A DNA stretch of 49,232 bases from an uncultured Candidatus Melainabacteria bacterium (GTDB lineage: Bacteria > Cyanobacteriota > Vampirovibrionia > Gastranaerophilales > Gastranaerophilaceae), in the NCBI GenBank assembly GCA_934747325.1, contig CAKVGW010000006.1:1-49232 (forward strand), read 5' to 3'. Shown here piece after piece: positions 24,903-33,070 of the stretch. Position numbers and translations under genes: made by a program. Under the pieces are notes generated by a model. It was given only the letters and a program-made list of their open reading frames with translations, was not told where the DNA came from and searched no databases. Numbering within the stretch: the stretch's first letter is position 1; each line of letters opens with the position of its first letter.

Positions 24903-25580
24903 TTAAATCGCACCTAGATTTTTACAAGCTTCTAAAGCACAATTTTGTTGCGCTTCTTTTTTCGACTTACCTTTTCCTGTTGCAATAACTTCACCTCTCC
25001 ATTCAACCTGAACTTCAAATATAGGTTCGTGCGCAGGACCTTTTACAGCTAAAGTTTTATATATAGGTAACGTTTTATTTATACCTTGTGTGTATTGTTG
25101 AAGAATGTCTTTCGCATTATATTTTTCAAAATGTTTATCAACATCTTCCGCAAAAGCCATAACGTATTCTTCAATAAAAACTTCTATTTCTGCTTGTTTT
25201 CCGCTAAAATAACTTGCGCCTAAAACCGCTTCAAGTGTACAAGCAATATTTGATTCACGCTTACGTCCGCCTTGTTTTTCTTCTGCAGGTCCAAGTATCA
25301 TAAGCTTATCCAAACCTATTTTTTTAGCTATTTGCGCTAAAATTGCGTCAGACACAAGTATTGAACGTATTTTTGAAAGCTCTCCTTCCGGCGCTTCAGG
25401 ATACGTATTATACAAAAGTTTTGAAGTATAAAGTTTCAAAACAGAATCACCGAAGAATTCCAAGCGTTCATAATTTTCTAAATCACTATACCCGTTTTCT
25501 TTTGTAAAAGAAGGATGAGTCAGTGCAATTTTCACCAACTCATCATCTCTATTAATTTTAAAAATTTCTTCAACAAGCAT
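24903..25580 (-). CDS. rnc: Ribonuclease III, catalytic Asp114 replaced by Cys
   Basis: 225 residues. Endonuclease for double-stranded RNA (rRNA processing, mRNA decay). Nuclease domain with the signature YERLEFFGDSVL (Glu38, Glu41, Asp45) and Glu65; C-terminal dsRNA-binding domain (GKGKSKKEAQQNCALEACK). The second metal-binding motif reads ESNIACTLEAVLGASY: Glu117 is kept, but position 114, Asp in the family (E. coli Asp114), is Cys (TGT codon). Numbering matches E. coli. Activity may be lowered or altered. The ATG overlaps the cdsA stop by one base, so it is translationally coupled to frr-cdsA. Confidence 0.93.
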   Translation of the reverse strand: MLVEEIFKINRDDELVKIALTHPSFTKENGYSDLENYERLEFFGDSVLKLYTSKLLYNTYPEAPEGELSKIRSILVSDAILAQIAKKIGLDKLMILGPAEEKQGGRKRESNIACTLEAVLGASYFSGKQAEIEVFIEEYVMAFAEDVDKHFEKYNAKDILQQYTQGINKTLPIYKTLAVKGPAHEPIFEVQVEWRGEVIATGKGKSKKEAQQNCALEACKNLGAI

Positions 25581-26458
25581 TACATCATGCCTCTAAACAA
25601 ATCCCAAAAATTGTTTACTACAAAGAAATACATATAGTAATGAACTATTGGAATGGTAAATATGTAGCTATCAGTTCTGTCTAAAAATCCGCCGTGTCCT
25701 GGAAGAACATTACTTGAATCTTTTACGCCTGCATCTCTTTTAATCATTGATTCACATAAATCACCGATTTGAGCGCAAAATGCAATAATAAAACCAAGAA
25801 TTAAAGCGTGATACCAAGGAAATCCCATTACCTTGATGCCAAAGATTAAGCAGAAAATAATACACATTGTCGTTCCGCCGATAGCACCTTCGATTGTCTT
25901 ATTTGGGCTGATTACGTGAGAAAGTTTATGCTTTCCAAAGCGACAGCCGATGTAGTAGCAGAAGCTATCTGTTAGAATTACGGCAAAAAACAATAACAAA
26001 GCGTATCCTGCCCCTTCTGTACCAACATTTTGTTTAATAATTCCGTCATAAATCGGATTACTGCCCAAATCTCTTAAAAAGAGCAGATGTAGCGGAAACC
26101 ATCCGCAATAAACAAAACCAAGAATTGTTGTAGCAACATTTGCAATATATGGCTGTTTTCCTTTAAACAACACTGACAAAAACGCCATTGCAGAACACGC
26201 GGTAAAAGCTAAAGCTACCAGATCGAAACGATTAAAGTAAGCAAGAGCTGCGAACAAAAAGCTTGATATAATTATAATTCTGGAGCTTGGACGAAAACCT
26301 TTGTGCTCAAGAATTTTTACATACTCTTTTGACGCGAGTGCTACAATTATAAGAACAAGCCCTACTAACCATAGCCCGCCTGCCATGATGGCAAAAAGAG
26401 CTGTAAATCCAAATACCAATCCCGTTAACAATCTTGTTACGCTTTTTGTTAAAGCCAT
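25580..26458 (-). CDS. cdsA: Phosphatidate cytidylyltransferase CdsA
   Basis: 292-residue integral membrane enzyme making CDP-diacylglycerol from phosphatidate and CTP, the branch point for bacterial phospholipids. About eight hydrophobic helices. The family signature is visible: SMIKRDAGVKDSSNVLPGHG followed by GFLDRTDSYIF, with metal-binding Asp residues in DSFCYYIG and KD. One-base overlap (TAATG) with both frr upstream and rnc downstream. Confidence 0.95.
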   Translation of the reverse strand: MALTKSVTRLLTGLVFGFTALFAIMAGGLWLVGLVLIIVALASKEYVKILEHKGFRPSSRIIIISSFLFAALAYFNRFDLVALAFTACSAMAFLSVLFKGKQPYIANVATTILGFVYCGWFPLHLLFLRDLGSNPIYDGIIKQNVGTEGAGYALLLFFAVILTDSFCYYIGCRFGKHKLSHVISPNKTIEGAIGGTTMCIIFCLIFGIKVMGFPWYHALILGFIIAFCAQIGDLCESMIKRDAGVKDSSNVLPGHGGFLDRTDSYIFTIPIVHYYMYFFVVNNFWDLFRGMM

Positions 26459-27024
26459 TATACCGTCATAACCTCTTTTTCTTTTTCTACAACTTGAGCA
26501 TCAATAATGCCAACATATTTATCTGTTAATTTTTGAATTTTATCTTGATTATCTTTAACAGCATCTTCAGGAAGATTTTCTTCTTTTTCAATTTTCTTCA
26601 AAGAATCAACCATATCACGTCTTACGTTTCTGATTGCAATTTTTGCATCTTCACCAAATTTCTTAACTTCTTTTGCAGTTTCTCTTCTTCTTTCTTCAGT
26701 TAGAGGTGGGAAGTTTAAACGAATACAAACACCGTCATTGTTTGGTGCAACGCCTAATTCAGCTTTAATAACAGCTTTTTCAACATCTTTTAAAATGCTT
26801 TTATCAAAAGGAGTAATTACCAAGGTTGTACCTTCGCTAACGCTAACTTGTGCCATTTGTCTGATTGGAGTTAGCGCTCCATAATAATCAACTACAACTC
26901 TGTCTAAGATTGCCGGATTAGCACGACCGGTACGAACAGTAGAAAATTCTCTTTTCATTTGACCAAGAGCTTTTTCCATTTTTTCCTCTCCGAACAAAAA
27001 CATTTCTTCAAGAGCTTCTGACAT
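26458..27024 (-). CDS. frr: Ribosome recycling factor
   Basis: 188 residues. RRF splits post-termination ribosomes together with EF-G. Helical domain I and the small domain II are complete: REFSTVRTGRANPAILDR, YYGALTPIRQMAQVSV, GVCIRLNFPPLTEERRRE and KFGEDAKIAIRNVRRD. Order pyrH-frr is conserved in bacteria; here a 91-base gap with two hairpin repeats separates them, and frr-cdsA-rnc are tightly overlapped. Confidence 0.97.
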   Translation of the reverse strand: MSEALEEMFLFGEEKMEKALGQMKREFSTVRTGRANPAILDRVVVDYYGALTPIRQMAQVSVSEGTTLVITPFDKSILKDVEKAVIKAELGVAPNNDGVCIRLNFPPLTEERRRETAKEVKKFGEDAKIAIRNVRRDMVDSLKKIEKEENLPEDAVKDNQDKIQKLTDKYVGIIDAQVVEKEKEVMTV

Positions 27025-27057
27025 AATTTTCTCCTTTGTTTTATATTTTCATTGTAG

Positions 27058-27101
27058 GGTGCAATTTTTTGCACCGTTAACTGTTGGGCTGAAAGCCCAA
27101 C
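27058..27101. repeat. Tandem pair of intergenic hairpins (GGTGCA and GTTGGGCT types)
   Basis: GGTGCAATTTTTTGCACC (27058-27075, preceded by GTAG) is followed seven bases later by GTTGGGCTGAAAGCCCAAC (27083-27101). The second also occurs at 29103-29121. Both lie between pyrH and frr and would be transcribed. Confidence 0.6.
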
Positions 27102-27115
27102 ATACTTTGTGTCTA

Positions 27116-27832
27116 CTAACTTACATACGTTCCAACAGCTTCGCCGTCCATAATTTTTACCAAACTTCCTTGAGCTTTAAAATCAAAAACAATTATTGGA
27201 ATATGATTTTGTTTACATAAAGCACAAGCAGAAGAATCCATAACTTTTAATTCATTTTTAAGAATGTCATTATAAGACATTTTATCAATCTTCTTAGCAT
27301 TTGGATTTGTCTTAGGGTCATCGTTATAAATACCGTCAACACCATTTTTAGCCATCAACATAACCTCTGCATCAATTTCAGATGCTCTTAATGCTGATGC
27401 TGTATCAGTTGTAAAGAATGGATTTCCTGTTCCTGCCGCAAAAATAACAACTCTACCTTTTTCTAAGTGCCTTATTGCTCTATGACGAACATAAGGTTCT
27501 GCGATTTGGTTCATTGCAATTGCAGTCTGAACACGACATTCAACGCCGATTTTTTTCAATGCACATTGTAAAGCAACTGCATTCATAACAGTTGCAAGCA
27601 TTCCTACATAGTCACCGGACGCTTGATCCATACCAAGTTTTGCACTGTTTTTCATGCCTCTAAAGATATTACCGCCACCAACAACAACAGCTACTTCAAC
27701 GCCCTTATCGTAAATTGATTTGATTTCGTTAGCAATCATTTCAACAGGCTCGTAGTCAATACCGAATTGTTGTTTTCCAAGCAGTGCTTCTCCGCTAATC
27801 TTTAATAACACACGTTTATATTTTGTACCCAT
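27116..27832 (-). CDS. pyrH: UMP kinase
   Basis: 238-residue amino-acid-kinase-fold enzyme phosphorylating UMP to UDP in pyrimidine synthesis; hexameric in bacteria. [14 protein letters not shown] at the N-terminus, [13 protein letters not shown], the UMP-binding [16 protein letters not shown] and [16 protein letters not shown] are all present. GAGAGG precedes the ATG and a TATAAC box lies upstream. First gene of the pyrH-frr-cdsA-rnc set. Confidence 0.97.
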   Translation of the reverse strand: MGTKYKRVLLKISGEALLGKQQFGIDYEPVEMIANEIKSIYDKGVEVAVVVGGGNIFRGMKNSAKLGMDQASGDYVGMLATVMNAVALQCALKKIGVECRVQTAIAMNQIAEPYVRHRAIRHLEKGRVVIFAAGTGNPFFTTDTASALRASEIDAEVMLMAKNGVDGIYNDDPKTNPNAKKIDKMSYNDILKNELKVMDSSACALCKQNHIPIIVFDFKAQGSLVKIMDGEAVGTYVS

Positions 27833-27889
27833 TAGTTACCTCTCTTTAGTTATACTAGATGAAAAAAGACAATTTGTAAAGAAATTTAC

Positions 27890-29059
27890 TTACTTAAACA
27901 ATTTTTCAAATCGCTTCATTGCTTCAACAGTGTTTTCATAAGAGCCAAAAGAAGTTAATCTGAAATATCCTTCACCATTATGTCCAAAACCTGCGCCCGG
28001 AGTACCGACTACTTGAGCATTTTCTAATAAGTAATCAAAGAATTCCCAAGATTTCATATTGTTAGGACATTTCAACCAAATATAAGGTGAGTGCTTTCCG
28101 CCAACATGCCAGATACCACACTCTTTTAATGTTTCAGAAATTATTTTTGCGTTTTTCTTGTAATAACCAATATTTTCTTTAATTTCTTTTTGACCTTCTT
28201 CTGTAAATACAGCTTCAGCAGCTCTTTGAACAATATAAGGAACGCCGTTAAATTTTGTTGTTTGACGTCTTAACCACATTTTATTTAGTTTGCCTAAATT
28301 TTTAGGAACTATTGTATAACCGCATCTTGTGCCTGTAAAACCTGCTGTTTTTGAAAGTGAACAAAATTCAATTGCACAATCTTTTGCACCATCTATTTCA
28401 TAAATGCTTCTTGGCAAGTTTTCATCAGAAATAAAACATTCATAAGCAGAATCAAAAAGAATAATTGCATCCATTGATTTTGCATAATCAACCCACGCTT
28501 TTAATTGTTCTTTATTATAAACTGCGCCGGTCGGATTATTTGGAGAGCAAATATAAATAATATCTGCTTTCACATTTTTATTCGGTAATGGCAAAAATTC
28601 ATTTTCACCGTTTGCGTCCACATAAACAACTTTTCTGCCTGCCATAACATTTGTGTCAACATAAACAGGATAAACAGGGTCTGGAACCAACACAGTATTG
28701 TCTTTAGCAAATAAATCCAAAATATTTCCTAAATCACTTTTTGCTCCGTCAGAAATAAAAATTTCATCTAAATCCAATGCAACATTATGAGATTTATAGT
28801 ACTTTTGAACAGCTTCTCTTAAAAAGTCATAGCCTTGTTCAGGTCCGTAACCTCTAAAGCTTGCTTGCACACCCATTTCATCAACAGCTTTATGAAGAGC
28901 TTCGACTACAGCTTTACATAAAGGCAATGTAACATCGCCTATTCCAAGTCTGATTACTTTTTTATCAGGATTTTTAGCTGTAAATTCATTCACTTTTTTT
29001 GCTACTGTTGAAAATAGGTAGCTTTGTTCCAGATTGTCAAAATTTGTGTTTATATTCAT
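27890..29059 (-). CDS. dapL: LL-diaminopimelate aminotransferase
   Basis: 389-residue PLP enzyme converting tetrahydrodipicolinate directly to LL-diaminopimelate for lysine and peptidoglycan, the route used by cyanobacteria, plants and Chlamydia. The PLP lysine is in SLSKTAGFTGTRCGY; other family marks are VIRLGIGDVTLPL, FRGYGPEQGYDFLREAV, ISDGAKSDLGNI and CSPNNPTGAVY. Length agrees with DapL (about 400). AGAGGACAG precedes the start. Its presence supports the cyanobacterial affinity. Confidence 0.93.
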   Translation of the reverse strand: MNINTNFDNLEQSYLFSTVAKKVNEFTAKNPDKKVIRLGIGDVTLPLCKAVVEALHKAVDEMGVQASFRGYGPEQGYDFLREAVQKYYKSHNVALDLDEIFISDGAKSDLGNILDLFAKDNTVLVPDPVYPVYVDTNVMAGRKVVYVDANGENEFLPLPNKNVKADIIYICSPNNPTGAVYNKEQLKAWVDYAKSMDAIILFDSAYECFISDENLPRSIYEIDGAKDCAIEFCSLSKTAGFTGTRCGYTIVPKNLGKLNKMWLRRQTTKFNGVPYIVQRAAEAVFTEEGQKEIKENIGYYKKNAKIISETLKECGIWHVGGKHSPYIWLKCPNNMKSWEFFDYLLENAQVVGTPGAGFGHNGEGYFRLTSFGSYENTVEAMKRFEKLFK

Positions 29060-29102
29060 ACTGTCCTCTTGGTTTTGATTTTTCGTTTGGTTCTTTGCTA
29101 AT

Positions 29103-29125
29103 GTTGGGCTGAAAGCCCAACCTAC
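29103..29125. repeat. GTTGGGCT hairpin, second copy
   Basis: GTTGGGCTGAAAGCCCAAC followed by CTAC, identical in stem and loop to 27083-27101. It lies between dapL and the DUF151 gene. Confidence 0.6.
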
Positions 29126-29141
29126 TTGTCATAAAATATGC

Positions 29142-29651
29142 CTATTGGTCGTTTTCTTTATGTTTACCTTCCATCAATTTTTCAAAATCAGAAGGTTTTA
29201 TATTTTGAATAAAATCTTTAAATTCTTGTGCTTCTTCTTCATCTTTTGCAGTATCTGTTGAAACAGAACCGTTCATAAGCACATTTGCCGTTACGAAAAT
29301 AGGAGCTTCTGCTCTCATTGCAACCGCAATAGCATCTGATGGACGAGCATCAATTTCTAAAGTTTCATCACCTTTTGACAAAAATAATGTCGCGTAATAT
29401 GTTTCTTCTTCAACATCATTAATTTCAATTTTATCAAGTTTATAACCTGTTTTTTCAATAATATTTGCAACTAAATCGTGTGTCATCGGACGAGCTACAA
29501 CAAGCCCTTCAATACATCTGATGATTGCACTTGCTTCTGCTGAACCAATCCAAATAGGAAGTGCTTTTCTATTATCTAAATCGTGAAGTACAACGATTGG
29601 CGAATTTGTTCTTACGTCAAGCGCAATACCCATAACTTTCATTTCTATCAT
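29142..29651 (-). CDS. DUF151 bifunctional-nuclease-family protein
   Basis: 169 residues. The DUF151 domain covers about residues 1-135: LPIWIGSAEASAI, RPMTHDLVANII, YYATLFL and IDARPSDAIAVAMRAEAPIFV are hallmark segments. Plant members have been reported as bifunctional nucleases; the bacterial role is unclear. The acidic C-terminal tail is variable. GAGG precedes the ATG. Transcribed divergently from nadK from a TATAAT that mirrors the nadK -10 box, and lies 80 bases upstream of dapL on the same strand. Confidence 0.88.
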   Translation of the reverse strand: MIEMKVMGIALDVRTNSPIVVLHDLDNRKALPIWIGSAEASAIIRCIEGLVVARPMTHDLVANIIEKTGYKLDKIEINDVEEETYYATLFLSKGDETLEIDARPSDAIAVAMRAEAPIFVTANVLMNGSVSTDTAKDEEEAQEFKDFIQNIKPSDFEKLMEGKHKENDQ

Positions 29652-29671
29652 AATAACCTCATTTCTATATG

Positions 29672-29704
29672 ATTATAACACAAGCCTGATTTATATGTTA
29701 TAAT
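29672..29704. promoter_or_regulatory. Paired divergent extended -10 promoters
   Basis: ATTATAACA (29672-29680) and TGTTATAAT (29696-29704) form a perfect inverted repeat. Each arm is an extended -10 box (TGTTATAAT), one reading left to the DUF151 gene and one right to nadK. The rightward box ends six bases before the nadK ATG, predicting a leaderless nadK mRNA. Confidence 0.65.
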
Positions 29705-29710
29705 TCGGCT

Positions 29711-30487
29711 ATGAGAATTAATGTAATCTTTAATAAACAAATATCCGGATATCAAAATGCGCTTGAAGCATTGGAAAAGGCTTTAATAGATAATAAAGTA
29801 GAATTCAAAACCTTTGATATCGACAGACTTGAACAATTTGGCAATTTTACGTTCGTAATCGGCGGTGACGGAACTCTTCTAAAATGCGCAAGGTTTTACG
29901 CAGGCTCTCCTGTTTTGGGAATAAATCTCGGACGTTTAGGTTTTTTGGCACAAGCAGGTGTTGAAGAAATAGAAAAAGCTGTAAAAGCAGTTATTGATGG
30001 CAAATATTCAACAGAAGAACGTTTGATGCTTGAATCAGACGATGCGATTGCTTTAAATGATTTTGTAATCAAAGGTAGCATGACTTCTCGTACTTCAAAA
30101 TTTTATCTTGAAATTAACGATAAATTCGTTTGTGACTATATAGCAGACGGTTTAATTATTTCAACTCCGACCGGTTCAACAGCTTACGGACTTTCTGCCG
30201 GAGGCCCTGTTTTGTATCCGACATTAGATGCGCTTGTTATTGTACCAATTTGTCCGCATACACTAAATGCTCGCCCGCTTGTCGTTCCTATCGGTGAAAC
30301 TATTAAAGTAAAAACAAGTGATAAATTGCTTTCCGTTGCGGTTGATGGTTTTGATGCTACAGCTTATGTAAAAGAAATTTCTATAAAAACATCTCATAAA
30401 AAAGCTGTATTGGCATTTTTGAATGATGACGGATTTTATTCTGTTTTAAGAAACAAATTGCACTGGGGAATTTCACCAACAAACTAA
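29711..30487 (+). CDS. nadK: NAD kinase
   Basis: 258 residues. Phosphorylates NAD to NADP. Hallmarks: the FVIGGDGTLLKCAR catalytic loop, GINLGRLGFLA, then the NAD site LNDFVIKG, and the Gly-rich ISTPTGSTAYGLSAGGP with the conserved end CPHTLNARPLVVP. Length matches short bacterial NadK. No Shine-Dalgarno; the -10 box is placed for a leaderless transcript. Confidence 0.96.
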   Translation: MRINVIFNKQISGYQNALEALEKALIDNKVEFKTFDIDRLEQFGNFTFVIGGDGTLLKCARFYAGSPVLGINLGRLGFLAQAGVEEIEKAVKAVIDGKYSTEERLMLESDDAIALNDFVIKGSMTSRTSKFYLEINDKFVCDYIADGLIISTPTGSTAYGLSAGGPVLYPTLDALVIVPICPHTLNARPLVVPIGETIKVKTSDKLLSVAVDGFDATAYVKEISIKTSHKKAVLAFLNDDGFYSVLRNKLHWGISPTN

Positions 30488-30553
30488 GATTTACCCGACA
30501 GTCGAATTTAAACAATATCAAATTACATTATCATAAATAAAAAGGATAAATTT

Positions 30554-31564
30554 ATGAAAATTGTATATTTTGATGTTGAACCTAATGAAGAAGAGTTTTT
30601 AAGAATTCATAATGAAGATAAATATAATTATATTCTTGTGAAAGATGCATTAAATGACCTTTCTCCTTTAAAACAAGAATATATCGACGCAGATGTAATT
30701 TCAGTTTTTACTACTTCAAGAGTTAATGCTCAAGTCTTAAAACAATTTAAAAAATTAAAACTCATAGCTTTACGTTCTGTTGGTTTTAACCACATCGACT
30801 TGGAATATTGTCGAGAACAGCATATTATTGTTGAAAATTCTCCAAATTACGGAAATCAATCAGTTGCAGAATTTGCACTCGCTTTATTAATGGATGTCTT
30901 AAGAAAAGTAACAATCTCATATTTAGAATATAAAGATGCAAAAGTTTATCCGTCATGTCTTATGGGCTTAGAACTATATGGTAAAACAATGGGCATAGTA
31001 GGTTTAGGGGCTATAGGCTCTACTTTCGCTCAAATTTCACATGGTTTGGGAACGAAAATTTTAGGATTTGATAAAATTGAAAACGAAAAACTAAAACAAA
31101 ATTATAATGTAACATATACAGATTTTGATACACTTTTGAGAAAATCAGATTTTATTTCCATACACGCGCCAATGAGCAAAGAAAATTATCACATGTTTAA
31201 TGAAGCCAGTTTTGATAAGATGAAAAGCAATGCAATCCTTATTAACACAGGAAGAGGGGAGTTAATTGATACATCTGCACTTTTTAATGCTCTTGTTAAT
31301 AAAAAAATACTCGGTGCCGGATTGGATGTTCTGGAAAATGAACAAACAATTACAGATGTTGATTATATGCTTGGCATAAATCGTTTGGATAAATTAACCT
31401 TAAAACAAACTATTATTAATTCAAAATTATTCCAGCTTGATAATGTAATTTTAACCCCGCATATAGCTTATAACACCAAAGAAGCAATACAAAGAATTTT
31501 AAGCACAACAATGGAAAACATACAAGAATTTAGTATTGGAAATATTCAAAATTATGTCGAATAA
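30554..31564 (+). CDS. D-2-hydroxyacid dehydrogenase (D-lactate dehydrogenase-like)
   Basis: 336 residues. NAD-dependent oxidoreductase, probably reducing pyruvate to D-lactate to regenerate NAD in fermentation. Nucleotide-binding loop MGIVGLGAIGSTFAQI; catalytic Arg in LINTGRGELID, Glu in GLDVLENEQ and His in ILTPHIAYNT. The N-terminal substrate domain has LIALRSVGFNHIDL, as in D-LDH. Substrate cannot be fixed by eye, so other 2-hydroxyacids remain possible. AAAGGA lies before the ATG. Confidence 0.88.
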   Translation: MKIVYFDVEPNEEEFLRIHNEDKYNYILVKDALNDLSPLKQEYIDADVISVFTTSRVNAQVLKQFKKLKLIALRSVGFNHIDLEYCREQHIIVENSPNYGNQSVAEFALALLMDVLRKVTISYLEYKDAKVYPSCLMGLELYGKTMGIVGLGAIGSTFAQISHGLGTKILGFDKIENEKLKQNYNVTYTDFDTLLRKSDFISIHAPMSKENYHMFNEASFDKMKSNAILINTGRGELIDTSALFNALVNKKILGAGLDVLENEQTITDVDYMLGINRLDKLTLKQTIINSKLFQLDNVILTPHIAYNTKEAIQRILSTTMENIQEFSIGNIQNYVE

Positions 31565-31577
31565 TCTATTTACAAAA

Positions 31578-31602
31578 AAGCCATGCACTATTTGCATGGC
31601 TT
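31578..31602. terminator. Bidirectional terminator
   Basis: AAGCCATGCA pairs with TGCATGGCTT, 10 bp, five-base loop. The A run on the left gives a strong T run for the leftward gene; the rightward side is weaker. Confidence 0.8.
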
Positions 31603-31638
31603 AAAATTTGGGGTAGTAAAATTGGTATATTTCTGAGT

Positions 31639-31881
31639 CTATACCTCTATAAATAGTCGTCTTCCGACAATATTGGGCTGATTGTTATAATATCCAGCAA
31701 AATATCCGCCCGCTACCGGCTTGTTTTGACCGTAATTAGCAAATGGATTGCTTGAAACAAAAGGATTTCCACTTGATTGAGCAAAAGGGTTGCTTGAACG
31801 CTTAGCTTGTGTAACTGCACCGGTTTGCACAAGAGGGTTTGAAGTTAATACTCTAGATAATAAATTTACAATCTCAGCCAT
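31639..31881 (-). CDS. Small protein with repeated Asn-Pro-Phe motifs
   Basis: 80 residues, not recognised. Three NPF tripeptides at positions 31, 39 and 45 (SSNPFAQSSGNPFVSSNPF) plus an NPL at 15, then a Gly/Tyr/Asn-rich part (GGYFAGYYNNQPN). No signal peptide or membrane helix; likely disordered. NPF is the ligand motif of eukaryotic EH domains, so mimicry is conceivable but unproven. AAAGG lies upstream of the ATG and the terminator at 31578-31602 follows. Confidence 0.6.
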   Translation of the reverse strand: MAEIVNLLSRVLTSNPLVQTGAVTQAKRSSNPFAQSSGNPFVSSNPFANYGQNKPVAGGYFAGYYNNQPNIVGRRLFIEV

Positions 31882-32058
31882 TTTTGTTGCACCTTTCTAA
31901 ATGGTGTTTAATGATTTATTTTCTTTTGTCAATTATTTTGTCGGCACTTTTTTTTCAAACTTTAGTTAAAAATTTAAAACATCAACTAAAAGTATTAAAT
32001 TTTGTTACAAAAAAGCAATTTTTCTCAAATATATACTTTATATATACAAGGAGAGTAT

Positions 32059-32793
32059 ATGCCAACACCATTAGAACAATTTTTAAAAGTTGCAGATAAA
32101 GTTGATGCTGACAAAACAATTTTGGCTGAAACATCAATTAAAAATACTGTTGAAGAAATTAAAAATTTTGGTGAAAATTTAGGTAAAAGTGTTGAGAAGC
32201 TTTTCAAATCAACTCCTGATACACCTCCTAAAAAACCTGCTAATCCAACACCAACTTATCAAGAATCAGCTTTTTTAGAACCGAAACAAGAAACAACTTT
32301 ATATGATGTTACAAATAGAAAAGCTGAGGTTCCGGAAGTAACAAAAAACTCAAATATTTTCAAAAAAATCAGTTATGGTTTTCAAGGCTTTACAGCCTCT
32401 GCTAATTATAAAAACGGCAAAGATAAATATCGAGTTTTTGCCGGAGAAAAAATCGGGATTGGATATGAGCAACAAGAAGATCGTTCAAAAACAACTTTCA
32501 GCGCCTTATACAATGTCGACAACCATAAATCTTCTTTAAACTATTCTTATAGCAACCCAACAAATTCTTACGGCGTATCACTTTTTAATAAAAACGGTAA
32601 TAATGGTGCTTCTGCATATTATTCAGTTGACAAATTTAAATCTAGTATTTCTATAGACCAAAATAGCGCATCTGCAAATTGTTCTTATACAAAAAAATAC
32701 GAAGATTGTACACTGGAACTCAATACTTACATAACAACAGGCAATAATTACTCAAATCCGTATGGTGGTATCGGAGGACGTGTTACTTTTTAA
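32059..32793 (+). CDS. Unknown protein with beta-barrel-like C-terminal repeat region
   Basis: 244 residues. The N-terminal 100 are helical and Lys/Pro rich (KKPANPTPTY), the rest is a series of short alternating beta-strands rich in Tyr, Ser and Asn (ISYGFQGFTASANYKNG, FSALYNVDNHKSSLNYSYS, YGVSLFNKNGNNGASAYYS), ending in GGRVTF with a terminal Phe as in outer-membrane barrels. There is no signal peptide, which is odd for a barrel. AAGGAGAG before the ATG at 32059 sets the start; an upstream in-frame ATG at 32002 has no such site. Convergent with the 66-residue gene, three bases between stops. Confidence 0.65.
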   Translation: MPTPLEQFLKVADKVDADKTILAETSIKNTVEEIKNFGENLGKSVEKLFKSTPDTPPKKPANPTPTYQESAFLEPKQETTLYDVTNRKAEVPEVTKNSNIFKKISYGFQGFTASANYKNGKDKYRVFAGEKIGIGYEQQEDRSKTTFSALYNVDNHKSSLNYSYSNPTNSYGVSLFNKNGNNGASAYYSVDKFKSSISIDQNSASANCSYTKKYEDCTLELNTYITTGNNYSNPYGGIGGRVTF

Positions 32794-32796
32794 GAA

Positions 32797-32997
32797 TTAA
32801 TTATTAAATAAATTTGCAAAAAAATTGCTAATATTTTTGCATATCTTAGCTATTTTTGTAGGAGCTTGGTATCCTTTTGACAAAGGTGATTTTTCCATAA
32901 AATAACCTTCATAAAAACCTTTTTCCAAAATTTTCCTTACAGGCTTTCCTTTACATGAAATATTAGTGTTTGCTGTATCAACTTTTGAAATCATCAT
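32797..32997 (-). CDS. Unknown 66-residue protein with MNIQ-type N-terminal tag
   Basis: Not recognised. The beginning (MMISKVDTANTNISCKGKPV) resembles those of the 36406 and 20548 genes. The remainder is basic and helical with a hydrophobic C-terminus (IAKICKNISNFFANLF). AGGTAGG lies upstream of the start. Could be a small secreted or effector-associated protein; no function can be assigned. Confidence 0.55.
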   Translation of the reverse strand: MMISKVDTANTNISCKGKPVRKILEKGFYEGYFMEKSPLSKGYQAPTKIAKICKNISNFFANLFNN

Positions 32998-33023
32998 TTT
33001 TTTGCCTACCTTTCAATGATAAA

Positions 33024-33065
33024 AAACCCCTAAAAAATTTTTTTGCTATCTTTTTTAAGGGGTTT
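33024..33065 (-). terminator. Terminator after the M20 peptidase gene
   Basis: AAACCCCTAAAAAA pairs with TTTTTTAAGGGGTTT with one bulged base. It is oriented for the leftward peptidase gene ... its A-rich left flank supplies a T run on the minus strand. Confidence 0.75.
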
Positions 33066-33070
33066 ATAAA

